Source: Bacteroidota bacterium
GTDB taxonomy: Bacteria > Bacteroidota > Bacteroidia > Chitinophagales > Chitinophagaceae
NCBI GenBank assembly: GCA_018267925.1
Contig: JAFDXO010000126.1
Span: 1-57,913, forward strand
DNA length: 57,913 bases
Direction: 5' to 3'
Shown here: positions 38,841-48,709 of the stretch, piece after piece
How the letters are laid out: each line of letters starts with the position of its first letter
Position numbering within the stretch: the first letter of the stretch is position 1
Program-made: the position numbers and the translations under genes
The notes under the pieces: model-generated
The model's input: only the letters and a program-made list of their open reading frames with translations
The model's database searches: none
Told to the model about the DNA's origin: nothing

Positions 38841-40613
38841 TTGATTATCCCTTCTGCTTTACGTAATATTTTTGGTCGTGGATTGATTGTTTGTCTTCCA
38901 CTTATTTTTTTGTGTCAGCTTGTTTTTGCACAGAAGAAACAAGATTCTTCTGCTAAATTACCTATTGAAATATTACCCGGAAATGGCACTCGACTTGAAT
39001 ACATAACGACCGATTCCGGAGCTATCAATAAACTCATTAATAATGTCTCCTTAAAGCAAGGCGACACATACATGTACTGCGATAGTGCTTATATCAATCT
39101 CGTAAAAAATAATGTTCAGGCTTTCGGAAATGTAAGAATAATTCAACCCGGTGGCACGCAAGTCAATAGCAATTATCTGCGTTATACCGGCAATACCAAA
39201 AAGGCATTTCTACAAGGTAATGTGAGCCTGACTGACGGAAAAAATAACCTATGGGCTGAGTCGCTGCTTTATGATTTGACAACCAAAGTGGCAACCTATG
39301 ACCAAGGTGGAACCTTGCAAAGCGAAACGACTACGCTTTCCAGCAATACAGGAATGTATAATGCTAAGTCAAAGGATGCACGCTTTACAGTAGATGTTTT
39401 TGTAACCGATCCGCAATACAGTGTTACTTCTAAAGACCTTGGATACAATACGGAATCAAAAATGGTTCGGTTTTTTGATTCGTCACTGATCATCAATGAC
39501 AAATCAGAACTTCATACCAACAATGGCACTTGGGACGCTAAAAATGAATTGGCAAATTTAATTACTCGGTCGTCCATCCTAAGCGAAGCGCGTTATTTAG
39601 AAGGCGATAAAATTGATTACAATAAAAAGACGGGAATAGGAATAGTAACCGGAAATGTATATGCCTTAGACACGGCTCAGAAAATAACGCTATTTAGCGG
39701 CTGGGCAAGATATGATGAAAAAGCAAAAAAAGTGTGGACTGCCATCAAGCCGGTATTGAAACGAAGCAATGGGAATGATAGCCTTTATATGCGTGCTGAC
39801 ACATTTTTTGCAGCACCCGTACCTTTAATAGATTCACTTTTTGGAAATAAAAATGGCTTATTAAAAGGCAAAGGAAAAAACGTTTTGCCCGATTCAATGC
39901 GCAGGGCTGTATTGGATAGTGTGGCAGCAGCAGATTCTTCACGCCCTCGCTATTTCATAGGTTATCATCATGTGCTTGTCTATTCAGATTCTATGCAGGC
40001 TCGATGTGATAGTATCAGTTATTCACAATCAGACTCTATCATGCGGCTGATGTATCAACCGGTTGTTTGGAGTCGTAAAAGCCAGATTACAGGTGATACC
40101 ATTCTGCTTTATAGCGACACAAGCAGCATTCGCAAATTGTTTGTGCCCAATAATTCGTTTATCATTTCTCAAGCGGGGCCTGATCAGTCAAACATCTTCG
40201 ATCAAGTTCAAGGAAAAACCATTACTGGTTATTTTGAGCATAATGCAATCAGAGAAATGATCGTTTGGCCAAACGCTGAAGCCATTCAATATGCTAAAGA
40301 TGATAACGGTGCTTATTTGGGTATGAACCAAGCACAATGTGATCGGATTAGAGTCTTGTTTGATAGCTCAGAAGTAAGGAAAATTGTACTTGAACAAGAT
40401 GTGAAGCAAACGATGACTCCAATGAGGCAAGTGGACTTTTTAAACGCTCGATTAAGCCGTTTTATTTGGCTACCGGATCAGCGACCGAAAAGCATTGCAG
40501 AACTATTTCTCTTTAATCCTAATTTAGAAAATAAAGAAGACTCTTCGTTAAAAGAAAAGAAATTAGACTCAGATTTGCTTAAACCAAATGCCTCCAAACA
40601 GCATAAAAAATAA
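38841..40613 (+). CDS. OstA/LptA-like exported protein
   Basis: A 590-residue protein with OstA-type beta-jellyroll repeats, as in LptA and the N-domain of LptD. Phrases include YMYCDSAYINLVKNNVQAFG, VNSNYLRYTGNTKKAFLQG and NVSLTDGKNNLWAESLLYD. The frame has no ATG near its start: TTG at 38841 is the first plausible start and gives a signal peptide ending near residue 30 (VFAQ). It probably bridges LPS across the periplasm or has a related envelope role. It is longer than LptA. The C-terminus is charged (KEDSSLKEKKLDSDLLK). Confidence 0.8.
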   Translation: MIIPSALRNIFGRGLIVCLPLIFLCQLVFAQKKQDSSAKLPIEILPGNGTRLEYITTDSGAINKLINNVSLKQGDTYMYCDSAYINLVKNNVQAFGNVRIIQPGGTQVNSNYLRYTGNTKKAFLQGNVSLTDGKNNLWAESLLYDLTTKVATYDQGGTLQSETTTLSSNTGMYNAKSKDARFTVDVFVTDPQYSVTSKDLGYNTESKMVRFFDSSLIINDKSELHTNNGTWDAKNELANLITRSSILSEARYLEGDKIDYNKKTGIGIVTGNVYALDTAQKITLFSGWARYDEKAKKVWTAIKPVLKRSNGNDSLYMRADTFFAAPVPLIDSLFGNKNGLLKGKGKNVLPDSMRRAVLDSVAAADSSRPRYFIGYHHVLVYSDSMQARCDSISYSQSDSIMRLMYQPVVWSRKSQITGDTILLYSDTSSIRKLFVPNNSFIISQAGPDQSNIFDQVQGKTITGYFEHNAIREMIVWPNAEAIQYAKDDNGAYLGMNQAQCDRIRVLFDSSEVRKIVLEQDVKQTMTPMRQVDFLNARLSRFIWLPDQRPKSIAELFLFNPNLENKEDSSLKEKKLDSDLLKPNASKQHKK

Positions 40614-40659
40614 CTTGGTGGCTTTCTAATAATTTTATTCACGCTCACTTACTTTGATT

Positions 40660-41937
40660 ATGATGCAGGTTTATAAATTTGGTGGAGCTTCCATTGCCAC
40701 ACCCGAACGAATGAGGCAACTTTTGCCTATCATTCAACAAACTAAAGAACCCTTAGTTATTGTTGTTTCTGCTTTAGGTAAAACGACAAATGCACTGGAA
40801 GATATAGTATCTCATGCTTGTCTTGGAGAAAAAGAAGAAGCCCTAAAATTGGCCACTGATCTAATTGACAATCATATCAATTTTGCATCGGTTCTCTTGG
40901 TTGATGTATATAAAAGTCAGGCAAAAGAGAAAATAATTTCTTTTTCTGACGAATTGAAAGCTGCCATAGGAAAGGCTTCCGGTAGTAAGTATGACTTTTC
41001 TTATGATCAAATAGTGTGTATAGGTGAATTGTTGAGTACCGCTATTTTTAATGCTTTTCTGCTACAAGAGGGCTTCCCATTTCAATGGGTTGATGTCCGC
41101 TCAATAATCAGTACCGACGATACGTTTCGAGATGCCAGAGTCTTGTGGAAAGTATCTGAAAAGAAAGCAAAAGAAATTTTGCAACCTTTTCTGCTGTCGG
41201 GAAAAAATATTATTACTCAAGGCTTTATCGGGCGATCAGATTCCGGTGCGTCCGTAACATTAGGTCGAGAGGGTTCGGATTATACAGCAGCCATGTTGGC
41301 AGCCATGCTTGGAGCAAGTGCCGTTACAATCTGGAAGGATGTAGAAGGCTTATTGAATGCGGATCCAAAGCTTTTTTCAAATACTGTAAAAATTGAGGCA
41401 ATAACCTATCATGAGGTAATTGAAATGTCCTATTATGGTGCACAGGTCATTCACCCAAAAACTATAAAACCGCTGCAAAACAGTAAGATACCCTTGTATG
41501 TTAAGTGCTTTCTAAAGCCTGAATTGAAGGGTACTATTATTCAAAATGAAGTGGATAGCATGTTTTACCCTCCACTTATTGTTTTGAAAAAGAATCAGAT
41601 CTTACTTCAAGTTACTACTCGCGATTTTTCTTTCGTTACAGAAGACAACCTTCGACATTTATACGGTATTTTTCATGAGCTGAAAATTAAAGTAAACCTA
41701 ATTCAAAATGCTGCCATTAGTTTTGTTGCTTGTATAGATCATGCCGAAGACAAGGTGCATGCCTTAATCAATAGATTGAGCGAAGATTATCGAGTTTTTA
41801 GGAATGAAAATGCTGAATTGCTCACAATACGACATTACACACCGGAAGTGTTGCAAGACCTTACCCGAAGACGTTTTATTTTATTGGAACAGAAAACCAG
41901 ACACACGGTTCAAGTTTTGATGAGTGGTCAATCGTGA
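40660..41937 (+). CDS. lysC: Aspartate kinase
   Basis: A monofunctional enzyme of about 425 residues phosphorylating aspartate, the first step to lysine, threonine and methionine. Motifs: VYKFGGASIATPERM (usually KFGGTS), GFIGRSDSGASVTLGREGSDY, TIWKDVEGLLNADP and MSYYGAQVIHPKT. C-terminal ACT-like regions begin near residue 300 (LLQVTTRDFSFVTED), which suggests feedback control. A TTG at 40654 is also possible; I prefer the ATG at 40660 (or 40663). It follows the OstA-like gene by about 45 bp. A strong terminator follows. Confidence 0.93.
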   Translation: MMQVYKFGGASIATPERMRQLLPIIQQTKEPLVIVVSALGKTTNALEDIVSHACLGEKEEALKLATDLIDNHINFASVLLVDVYKSQAKEKIISFSDELKAAIGKASGSKYDFSYDQIVCIGELLSTAIFNAFLLQEGFPFQWVDVRSIISTDDTFRDARVLWKVSEKKAKEILQPFLLSGKNIITQGFIGRSDSGASVTLGREGSDYTAAMLAAMLGASAVTIWKDVEGLLNADPKLFSNTVKIEAITYHEVIEMSYYGAQVIHPKTIKPLQNSKIPLYVKCFLKPELKGTIIQNEVDSMFYPPLIVLKKNQILLQVTTRDFSFVTEDNLRHLYGIFHELKIKVNLIQNAAISFVACIDHAEDKVHALINRLSEDYRVFRNENAELLTIRHYTPEVLQDLTRRRFILLEQKTRHTVQVLMSGQS

Positions 41938-41942
41938 ATAGA

Positions 41943-41982
41943 GAAACGGGAATGAATAAATGCTTCGTTCCCGTTTCTTTTT
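41943..41982 (+). terminator. Terminator after aspartate kinase
   Basis: GAAACGGGAATGAA (41943-41956) pairs with TTCGTTCCCGTTTC (41964-41977) over 14 bp with one G-T pair, then five T. Confidence 0.9.
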
Positions 41983-41992
41983 AAACGGATGT

Positions 41993-44575
41993 TTAGTAAA
42001 CAATAAGTTTTTGCTTAGCAGCAGGTATGTTATTTGCCCAGATTTCTATCATGTAAGTACCAGCAGGAACATTGGATAGATGTATATCCACAACACCATT
42101 GTCACTAAATCGTACTGATTCTTTTGCCACTGCTTGTCCACTAAAGTTATAAACTGCAATGGTTGCGTTGGCTCCCTTCAACATCTTGTTTTCTGTTTCA
42201 ATTCTAAATTTCCCTCTGTTAGGATTGGGAATTATTTTTACCACATCAGATGCAAAAGGAATACTGGGTACTCCTGTGCTAATCATGTATCGCGGAGAAT
42301 GCCAAATTCCTCTACCATAAGTGGAAGCCCAAATTTCATTGGTAGCATAGTTTATCGTTAAATCTGTTACCGGAACTACAGGCAGTCCATTGATGAATGG
42401 TTTCCAAAATGTGCTGGCTGTGTCTTTAAAAAATACACCAATGTCGGTGCCAATGTAAAGCGTGCCATTTTGAGAATCCATATTAATACATTTTATGGGG
42501 ATATTCGGAATGGAATCTTGTAGGCGCGACCACCCATTGCCAAACTGATAGCGAGCAACTTTTGTTCCTGTAAAACCACCATAGGTAACCCAAACTACGG
42601 TGCTATCCCACATGTCAAGCATGATATCAGATACGCCCGTGCCATAAAGCAATATGATTGGTTGCCAAGTATTGCCTAAATCAGAAGTGTAGCGAAGTGA
42701 AGCTCCCTGCAAAACTAATACGGCATTAGGATTGAGCGGGCTTACAGAAAGTCGTGTGATATTAGATCCGGTAGGGAAATTAGGAGAGATGTCAGCCCAA
42801 TTATCCCCTTGGTCATAGCTGGTATAGACATGGTCGTAACCTACAAAAAGTTGCATGGGATTGTTACGTCCAATTTCAAGTGGCGTAACCCAAGCTCCAT
42901 TACCTACACCGGTCGGACCAATTCGTTTAAAAGAAAATCCATTATTAGTTGTGCGATTAAAATTGCCATATTGAGTAGAAGTATAGTACGTGTTTGAATC
43001 AACATAATCCATTTGACAATCCATACCATCGCCACCGGTTAAATCTTTTGAAACTCCTGAAAAATGGACACGCTTTGAGCCATTGTCTTGTGCTCCAGCA
43101 ATAACAAAGTTGGCAACATTTGAAGAGGCAATTCGATAAAATTGTGTTATCTGAAGTCCATTGGTAAGGTCTGTCCAAGTTAAGGGGTTGTATGATTTAT
43201 ACACACCTCCATCATTACATTCATAAATTGCGGGGCTCAATGGGTTGAATTTTAACTTGTGTTTGTCTGCATGTACAACAGCTATGCCGGGCGATGATCC
43301 CCACCATTGATTGACTAAAGCCCAACTTACACCCCCATTGGTAGAACGGTAAGTATTTACGCCGCCTACATAAACGATGCTGGCATTTAACGGACTGATA
43401 GCAATAGTAAGATCATACCAGCCTTGCCCATCACAAGTGGTGCTGCTTAAATTCATAGAGCCATTCAGAATATTTTGACTACAATCTGTATTGCTTCCAA
43501 AAATGTTGGTAAAACTTTGACCGGTATCGTTGGAGTTGAATATACCTTGTAAACCATGATTATTGTTGGATACGACTGCTTTTACTATGTTGATGGCAGC
43601 TGGTGTAACAGCAATAGAAACGCGAACAGAACCAACAAAATTCCCGGTAATAGTCCAGGTTTGACCGCCATCCGTTGAGCGATAAACTCGACCCGGAGAA
43701 TAGGATGCAGCATATAAAATTGAAGTGTCTGTTGGGTGATAAAGTACTTCTTTAAAGTTGCCAACTTGTTTTACTTTCCAACTTTGTCCACCATCATACG
43801 ATTTCATCAAACCATTGCTGGTAGCAATGGTCAATGAATTGGTGTCTTGTGAATTGATGACCATTGCATTAGTCAAAGCAAAGTCAGTCCGATTATAAGT
43901 CAAGCCCGTAGGTTGCCAAGTTTGTCCGCCATCCGTAGATTTGAAAACGCCTAAGCTATATGTATCACTAGCATCTCGATCGCCGGTTAGCAAATAAATA
44001 GTATTAGGATTAAGAGGATTATACACAACGTCTGATGTCCCTAAAACCGGCAACCCGCTCGTTAAATTTGTCCAATTAAATCCACCGTTTGTTGTTCTCC
44101 AAGCGCCACCGCCGGCAGTAGCAACGATAAAAGTATTTGAATCAGTAGGGTGAAAACCAATGTTGTTTATTCTGCCAATTCCGGAGTACCCACCCGGAGA
44201 AGAAGAGGGTCCGGCAAAACTCCATGACGCGTTGTTGGTTGTGCGTGTAGTTTTATTTTGTTTGATTTGATTTTGCTGAAATGCTTGCCAGGCTTGATAG
44301 GTAGCAGCTTGAGATACCATTTCTCCTTTCTCATTTAAGTGCTGTTGCCAATACCACATCCACCTATCAAAGTGATAATCCCCTTCCTCTTTATTTGGTT
44401 CATTCTTGTTTTCCCGGGCATTTAATCCTTGTTCAACGCTTCGTTCATAGCGTTTTTCTATTTCTGAAAGCTTGGTGGTGTGCAAGGTTGCAGGCGACCA
44501 AGGTTGCGCATCCATCGTTATGGAAAGGAGCATCCCGAAAAGAGAAAAGGATATTATTCTTGATTTTTGGTTCAT
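41993..44575 (-). CDS. Secreted BNR-repeat protein with T9SS sorting domain
   Basis: An 860-residue exported protein. A signal peptide ends near residue 23 (TMDAQ). From about 120 to 760 there are many sialidase-like Asp-box motifs (STDGGQTWQPT, SYDGGQSWKVK, STDGGQTWTIT, YTSDLGNTWQPI), giving one or two beta-propellers as in VPS10/BNR proteins. The last 80 residues form a type A T9SS sorting domain (IPNPNRGKFRIETEN, then GTYMIEIW and KLIVY), so it should be exported by the type IX system. No glycosidase catalytic residues can be assigned. It is downstream of, and four bases from, the small lipoprotein gene. Confidence 0.9.
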   Translation of the reverse strand: MNQKSRIISFSLFGMLLSITMDAQPWSPATLHTTKLSEIEKRYERSVEQGLNARENKNEPNKEEGDYHFDRWMWYWQQHLNEKGEMVSQAATYQAWQAFQQNQIKQNKTTRTTNNASWSFAGPSSSPGGYSGIGRINNIGFHPTDSNTFIVATAGGGAWRTTNGGFNWTNLTSGLPVLGTSDVVYNPLNPNTIYLLTGDRDASDTYSLGVFKSTDGGQTWQPTGLTYNRTDFALTNAMVINSQDTNSLTIATSNGLMKSYDGGQSWKVKQVGNFKEVLYHPTDTSILYAASYSPGRVYRSTDGGQTWTITGNFVGSVRVSIAVTPAAINIVKAVVSNNNHGLQGIFNSNDTGQSFTNIFGSNTDCSQNILNGSMNLSSTTCDGQGWYDLTIAISPLNASIVYVGGVNTYRSTNGGVSWALVNQWWGSSPGIAVVHADKHKLKFNPLSPAIYECNDGGVYKSYNPLTWTDLTNGLQITQFYRIASSNVANFVIAGAQDNGSKRVHFSGVSKDLTGGDGMDCQMDYVDSNTYYTSTQYGNFNRTTNNGFSFKRIGPTGVGNGAWVTPLEIGRNNPMQLFVGYDHVYTSYDQGDNWADISPNFPTGSNITRLSVSPLNPNAVLVLQGASLRYTSDLGNTWQPIILLYGTGVSDIMLDMWDSTVVWVTYGGFTGTKVARYQFGNGWSRLQDSIPNIPIKCINMDSQNGTLYIGTDIGVFFKDTASTFWKPFINGLPVVPVTDLTINYATNEIWASTYGRGIWHSPRYMISTGVPSIPFASDVVKIIPNPNRGKFRIETENKMLKGANATIAVYNFSGQAVAKESVRFSDNGVVDIHLSNVPAGTYMIEIWANNIPAAKQKLIVY

Positions 44576-44579
44576 CTAT

Positions 44580-45014
44580 TTAAGGCATTATGATGTCAGT
44601 GTTCTTTTTTGCAATTGGTAAAGAAACATATTTCCATTGTTTGTTCCGAAGTTGAACAAGCAAAACATTTCCAGCACTAATAAGTGTGTTGGCAATATCC
44701 GGTTGTGCTTCTTCTTGAAAATTGATTTTTAATGTTTGTTGTTTCATCTGGCTGATTGGGTTGGATACTTGCCAAGCAGCTACATACCATTTTCTATCAT
44801 AACGGATAAAAAACTTTTCAGGGCTTTGCGTTAGTCGCCAATCAATTGAAATACTAAATTGCTTACTTACCGGTGTTTCACTTCTTCCTGGTAATATAGT
44901 TTGTTCCGTAAACTGTAAAATCTTTATTTCTTTAGTCTTTAAAAGAGTGCGTGATGAGGCACAAGAAATGATACTTGAAACGAAAAAAAGGAGTAAGAAA
45001 AAACGTTGAATCAT
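44580..45014 (-). CDS. Small lipoprotein of unknown function
   Basis: About 144 residues from the ATG at 45014; a longer frame uses TTG at 45035. The signal peptide ends in IISC, so Cys18 is the likely lipidation site. The mature part is mainly beta with a Trp- and Tyr-rich centre (RYDRKWYVAAWQVSN). I know no family for it. It precedes the BNR-repeat gene by four bases, so the two are one operon and may work together at the cell surface. Confidence 0.72.
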   Translation of the reverse strand: MIQRFFLLLFFVSSIISCASSRTLLKTKEIKILQFTEQTILPGRSETPVSKQFSISIDWRLTQSPEKFFIRYDRKWYVAAWQVSNPISQMKQQTLKINFQEEAQPDIANTLISAGNVLLVQLRNKQWKYVSLPIAKKNTDIIMP

Positions 45015-45171
45015 GATCAATACAGTAGTCTTCAAATACAGGTAGAAAGAGAACTTACAAAGCTAACTAAACCTTGTGCTTTTAAAATGATAAAATTCAA
45101 GAACATCGGTAGTTAATGTCAGACAATTCTATGACAAATGATGTCAGCTACAATCAAGCGTGGCGCAGATT

Positions 45172-45606
45172 TTAGCCTTTTTGTTTCTTCTGCAATACCG
45201 TAACTGTTAGTCTGCTTACACAAATCAGTTTGTTTTGTTCATCTCTAATTTTGATGTCCCATACGTGCATGGATACCCCCAGATGTAATGCCTCAGCAGT
45301 GGCGGTAACGACACCCTCTTTTTTTCCGCGCACATGATTACAGTTTATTTCTACTCCTACACATATTTGCTGTTCAGGATCTATACATAGGGTTGATGCC
45401 ACACTACCTACGGTTTCGGCAAGTACGGCAGATGCACCCCCATGCAGTAGCCCAAAAGGTTGACGAGTGCGGTCGTCAACAGGCATGGTAGCACTTAATG
45501 AAGTTGGGGTTAAGGAAGAAAATAATATTCCTAATTGTTCAGCTATTGTTCCTTTGCATAGTGCATTTAAGTTTTCAAGAGAAACACTTGATTGTTTCCA
45601 CTGCAT
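45172..45606 (-). CDS. Hotdog-fold thioesterase (PaaI type)
   Basis: A 144-residue 4HBT-family enzyme hydrolysing acyl-CoA esters. The typical PaaI/YdiI centre is GLLHGGASAVLAETVGSVAS, with the HGG turn and the catalytic Glu one helix later. VGVEINCNHVRGKKEG forms the dimer strand. YdiI-like members act on aromatic acyl-CoAs such as DHNA-CoA in menaquinone synthesis; this role is possible but unproven. It is divergent from the saccharopine dehydrogenase gene, with about 130 bp between. Confidence 0.9.
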   Translation of the reverse strand: MQWKQSSVSLENLNALCKGTIAEQLGILFSSLTPTSLSATMPVDDRTRQPFGLLHGGASAVLAETVGSVASTLCIDPEQQICVGVEINCNHVRGKKEGVVTATAEALHLGVSMHVWDIKIRDEQNKLICVSRLTVTVLQKKQKG

Positions 45607-45660
45607 ATATCTATTTGATTTAGTTAGTTTTTATGAAATTAATATTAAACAAACGTTTTT

Positions 45661-45692
45661 TTGTAATAATCAGAATGGAACTCGTACATTTG
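45661..45692 (+). promoter_or_regulatory. Promoter for the saccharopine dehydrogenase-like gene
   Basis: TTG at 45661-45663 after a T-run, 21-bp spacer, TACATTTG at 45685-45692; ATG at 45736. Confidence 0.6.
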
Positions 45693-45735
45693 CACGTCGT
45701 TTACCCGTTTTCATTCTATATTTTTTTTCAAAAGT

Positions 45736-47061
45736 ATGCAAACAATACTGGTTGCAGGAGCTGGCAAGTCATCAACTTACCTGATTCATTATTTGTTATC
45801 CCATTCAAAGCGCAATAAATGGCGCATTATCGTTGCCGATGGCAGTGAAGAGGCAATAGCAGAGAAAATAAAAGGACACACCAACGCAGAAAGTGCTGTA
45901 TTTGATGTTCATAATGAATTAGAAAGACAGAGGTTGGTAAAAAATGCAGACATAGTTGTGTCTTTAATGCCGCCAACCCTTCATGTTTTATTGGCAAAAG
46001 ACTGTTTGCAATTCAAAAAAAATTTGATCACTTCTTCTTATGTATCTCCGGAAATGCGCGAGATGCATCAAGCAGCGGTGGATGCAGATTTGATGTTTAT
46101 GTGTGAGATGGGCTTAGATCCAGGTATAGACCACATGACAGCCAACCAAATTATTCATAGCACGCAACGTGTGGCGGCATCTATCACCTCATTCAAATCT
46201 TATTGTGGTGGTTTGGTCGCGCCAGAAAACGATGATAATCCTTGGCATTACAAGTTTAGCTGGAATCCTAAAAATATTATCACTGCTGGTTTGGGTGGTG
46301 CTAAATTTTTGAATAACGGAAAGAATCAGGAGGTTAAATACGAAGACATTTTTAACCATAATAAAAAGATCAAAGTTGATGGAGTGGGTCAATTGGCCTA
46401 TTATGCTAATCGCGATTCACTTCGTTATTTGGATCTCTATGATGTTCCTGAAATAAAAACCTTTTTGAGGGCAACCTTGCGTCACCCGGATTTCTGTAAA
46501 GGTTGGAATGCTCTTATTCAATTAGGGCTTACATCAGAGGCAGATTCTGTTCATGAAAACAGTTCGTATGCTGCTTGGTTGAAAGATAAATCTGCCTATC
46601 AAAATACGATTTCACTAAAAGAGCATGTGGCACAAAAATTATCATTGAAACCAGATGATAAAGTTATTGCCATGCTTGATTGGTTGGGAATTTTTAATGA
46701 TGAAAAAATTCCTTTGTCTCCTAAAAATTCCGGCGAAGTTTTGCTTGAATTACTCTTGCAAAAGTGGGCAATGAAACCGGAAGATAAGGATATTGTTGTG
46801 ATGCAACATGAAGTGGAGTATCTACATCGTAAAACTAAAGTTACCATGACCAGTACCATGTCTATCAAAGGAGAAAATCGAGAATTTTCTGCTATGGCTA
46901 AGACGGTTGGTTTACCGATGGGGATTTTAGCACGGCTGGTACTCAATCAATCTATCAAACCTCCAAAAGGTGTATTAATCCCATCCATGCCTTCTGTTTA
47001 TCGCCCTGTTTTGACGGAATTAGCACATCACGGAATTCGTTTTTCAGAGGAAGTTTCATAG
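45736..47061 (+). CDS. Saccharopine dehydrogenase-family protein
   Basis: A 441-residue oxidoreductase with an N-terminal Rossmann domain (ILVAGAGKSSTYLIHYLLS) and the C-terminal domain of glutamate-forming saccharopine reductases. ADIVVSLMPPTLHVLLAK, TSSYVSPEMREMHQAA and CEMGLDPGIDHMTA are well conserved, the last being a family signature. It converts saccharopine to aminoadipate semialdehyde and glutamate, or the reverse; in bacteria this usually serves lysine breakdown. GLPMGILARLVLNQ near the C-terminus is also typical. It stands alone, although aspartate kinase of lysine synthesis is 4 kb upstream. Confidence 0.92.
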   Translation: MQTILVAGAGKSSTYLIHYLLSHSKRNKWRIIVADGSEEAIAEKIKGHTNAESAVFDVHNELERQRLVKNADIVVSLMPPTLHVLLAKDCLQFKKNLITSSYVSPEMREMHQAAVDADLMFMCEMGLDPGIDHMTANQIIHSTQRVAASITSFKSYCGGLVAPENDDNPWHYKFSWNPKNIITAGLGGAKFLNNGKNQEVKYEDIFNHNKKIKVDGVGQLAYYANRDSLRYLDLYDVPEIKTFLRATLRHPDFCKGWNALIQLGLTSEADSVHENSSYAAWLKDKSAYQNTISLKEHVAQKLSLKPDDKVIAMLDWLGIFNDEKIPLSPKNSGEVLLELLLQKWAMKPEDKDIVVMQHEVEYLHRKTKVTMTSTMSIKGENREFSAMAKTVGLPMGILARLVLNQSIKPPKGVLIPSMPSVYRPVLTELAHHGIRFSEEVS

Positions 47062-47159
47062 GCTTAACATATCGCTAACAAAACACGGAGTGCTTTTAGT
47101 TTTAAGTAACTCGAAACCTTTTAAGAAGGTATTTGAGAGCAATTTAAAACTTAGGCAAA

Positions 47160-48650
47160 ATGAAACGCATCTTCTTTATCAAATTGAGCATGGTAGCAAC
47201 AGTACTAATGCTCGCAATCCTACCCCAACAGCAGGCTAAGGCACAGCCCGGAATGTCTGTGTCTTTTCAAACGTTCTATAATGAATTGTCTCCTTATGGA
47301 CAATGGATTAATGATCCCCAATATGGCTATGTTTGGGCACCGGATGTTGATCAAAGTTTCCGACCTTATTATTCAGATGGGCGATGGGCAATGACCGAAT
47401 ACGGAAACACTTGGATTTCTAATTATGAATGGGGATGGGCGGCCTTTCACTATGGACGCTGGATGTACGATAATTATTATGGTTGGATATGGGTGCCTGG
47501 TACACAATGGGGACCGGCTTGGGTGAGTTGGCGTTCTGGTGGTGGCTATTATGGTTGGGCACCTATGAGTCCCGGCATCAATATCTCTATATCTTTTGGT
47601 GGTTATATGCCTTCCACTTGGTGGACATTTATTCCATGTGGTCAAATTTATAATCCTTATTTCTATAATTATTGGCGCGGAACAGGGTATAACACAACCT
47701 ATATCAATCGCACGACCATTATCAATAACTACTACCACAACCAGTATGTCTATGGGCCTCGTCGTCAAGATATAGAACGTTACACCGGAGGAAGAGTTAC
47801 GGTCTATAATATTCGCAATCAGCAACGTCCCGGACCAACCGCTATGCAAAGAAATCAAGTAGCTATGTATCGCCCATCTGTTACAGAATCTAATGCTGCC
47901 GGTGCAAGACGTGGAGCTGCACCTGCGCCTGAAAGCTTTGTTCGCTCAAATCGGGTTTTGGGGAATGAAAGAGACGCACAAAATAATGCAAACCAAAGTA
48001 TTCGTTCAGAAAATAGTAATGGAGTTCGAGATATGGCTCAACCCGGACGTGTTGATAGAAGCACAAATCAAATGGGTCGGACAGGTGGAGATACTCGAGT
48101 AAACGGAAACTTGGTGCAGCCATCGAGAAGTGCAACTCAAAATTCAGAATTACAACAAGCACCAAGAGGTGGACAACATGCTGTATCAAGTCAACAAATA
48201 CAATCAGACCGTCAGCAACAAATACAATCAGACCGTCAGCAACAAATACAATCAGACCGTCAGCAGCAAATACAATCAGACCGTCAGCAACAAATACAAG
48301 CACAACGTGAACAGCAGATGCAAGCACAACGTCAGCAGCAGATGCAAGCACAACGAGAACAACAGATGCAAGCACAACGAGAACAACAGATGCAAGCACA
48401 ACGTGAACAACAGATGCAGGCACAACGTGAACAACAGATGCAGGCACAACGTCAGCAGCAGATGCAAGCACAACGTGAACAACAGATGCAGGCACAACGT
48501 GAACAGCAGATGCAAGCACAACGTCAGCAGCAGATGCAGTCAGAACGTCAACAGCAGCAAATGCAGCGTGAATGGAGACGCTCTGACCCACAAATGGAAA
48601 GAACTCAACCGGTTGAGCAGCGAGGTGGATTTGGAGGTGGACGTAGATAG
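47160..48650 (+). CDS. DUF6600 protein with Gln-rich 8-residue repeats
   Basis: A 496-residue exported protein. A signal peptide ends near residue 29 (AKAQ). The DUF6600-type domain at about 35-145 is rich in Trp and Tyr (FYNELSPYGQWINDPQYGY, then VWAP, and WGWAAFHYGRWMYDNYYGW). A second aromatic part follows (YYGWAPMSPG), then a low-complexity region. Residues about 345-464 are fifteen tandem octads of the QQIQSDRQ and QQMQAQRE types. The end is Gly/Arg-rich. The repeats could form a charged helix that binds the wall or nucleic acid; the function is unknown. Confidence 0.82.
   Translation: MKRIFFIKLSMVATVLMLAILPQQQAKAQPGMSVSFQTFYNELSPYGQWINDPQYGYVWAPDVDQSFRPYYSDGRWAMTEYGNTWISNYEWGWAAFHYGRWMYDNYYGWIWVPGTQWGPAWVSWRSGGGYYGWAPMSPGINISISFGGYMPSTWWTFIPCGQIYNPYFYNYWRGTGYNTTYINRTTIINNYYHNQYVYGPRRQDIERYTGGRVTVYNIRNQQRPGPTAMQRNQVAMYRPSVTESNAAGARRGAAPAPESFVRSNRVLGNERDAQNNANQSIRSENSNGVRDMAQPGRVDRSTNQMGRTGGDTRVNGNLVQPSRSATQNSELQQAPRGGQHAVSSQQIQSDRQQQIQSDRQQQIQSDRQQQIQSDRQQQIQAQREQQMQAQRQQQMQAQREQQMQAQREQQMQAQREQQMQAQREQQMQAQRQQQMQAQREQQMQAQREQQMQAQRQQQMQSERQQQQMQREWRRSDPQMERTQPVEQRGGFGGGRR
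48192..48551 (+). repeat. 24-bp tandem repeat, 15 units, inside the DUF6600 gene
   Basis: Fifteen 24-bp units in frame: four of the QQIQSDRQ type, one QQIQAQRE, then QQMQAQR(E/Q) types, ending QQMQSERQ. Neighbouring units differ mostly by single bases, so copy number probably varies between strains. Confidence 0.95.
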
Positions 48651-48669
48651 GGTAGAGATAATATGGAAT

Positions 48670-48704
48670 AGCCCCCTCTTCTTTTAAGTTGGGGGGCTTT
48701 TTTG
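48670..48704 (+). terminator. Terminator between convergent genes
   Basis: AGCCCCC (48670-48676) pairs with GGGGGCT (48692-48698) around a pyrimidine-rich loop, followed by six T. It ends the DUF6600 gene. Confidence 0.85.
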
Positions 48705-48709
48705 TGACT

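Noticed and set aside
47890..48591. 233-codon antisense ORF and other open frames over the octad repeats
   Set aside because: The 24-bp period keeps all frames open; the sense frame has signal peptide and DUF6600 domain.
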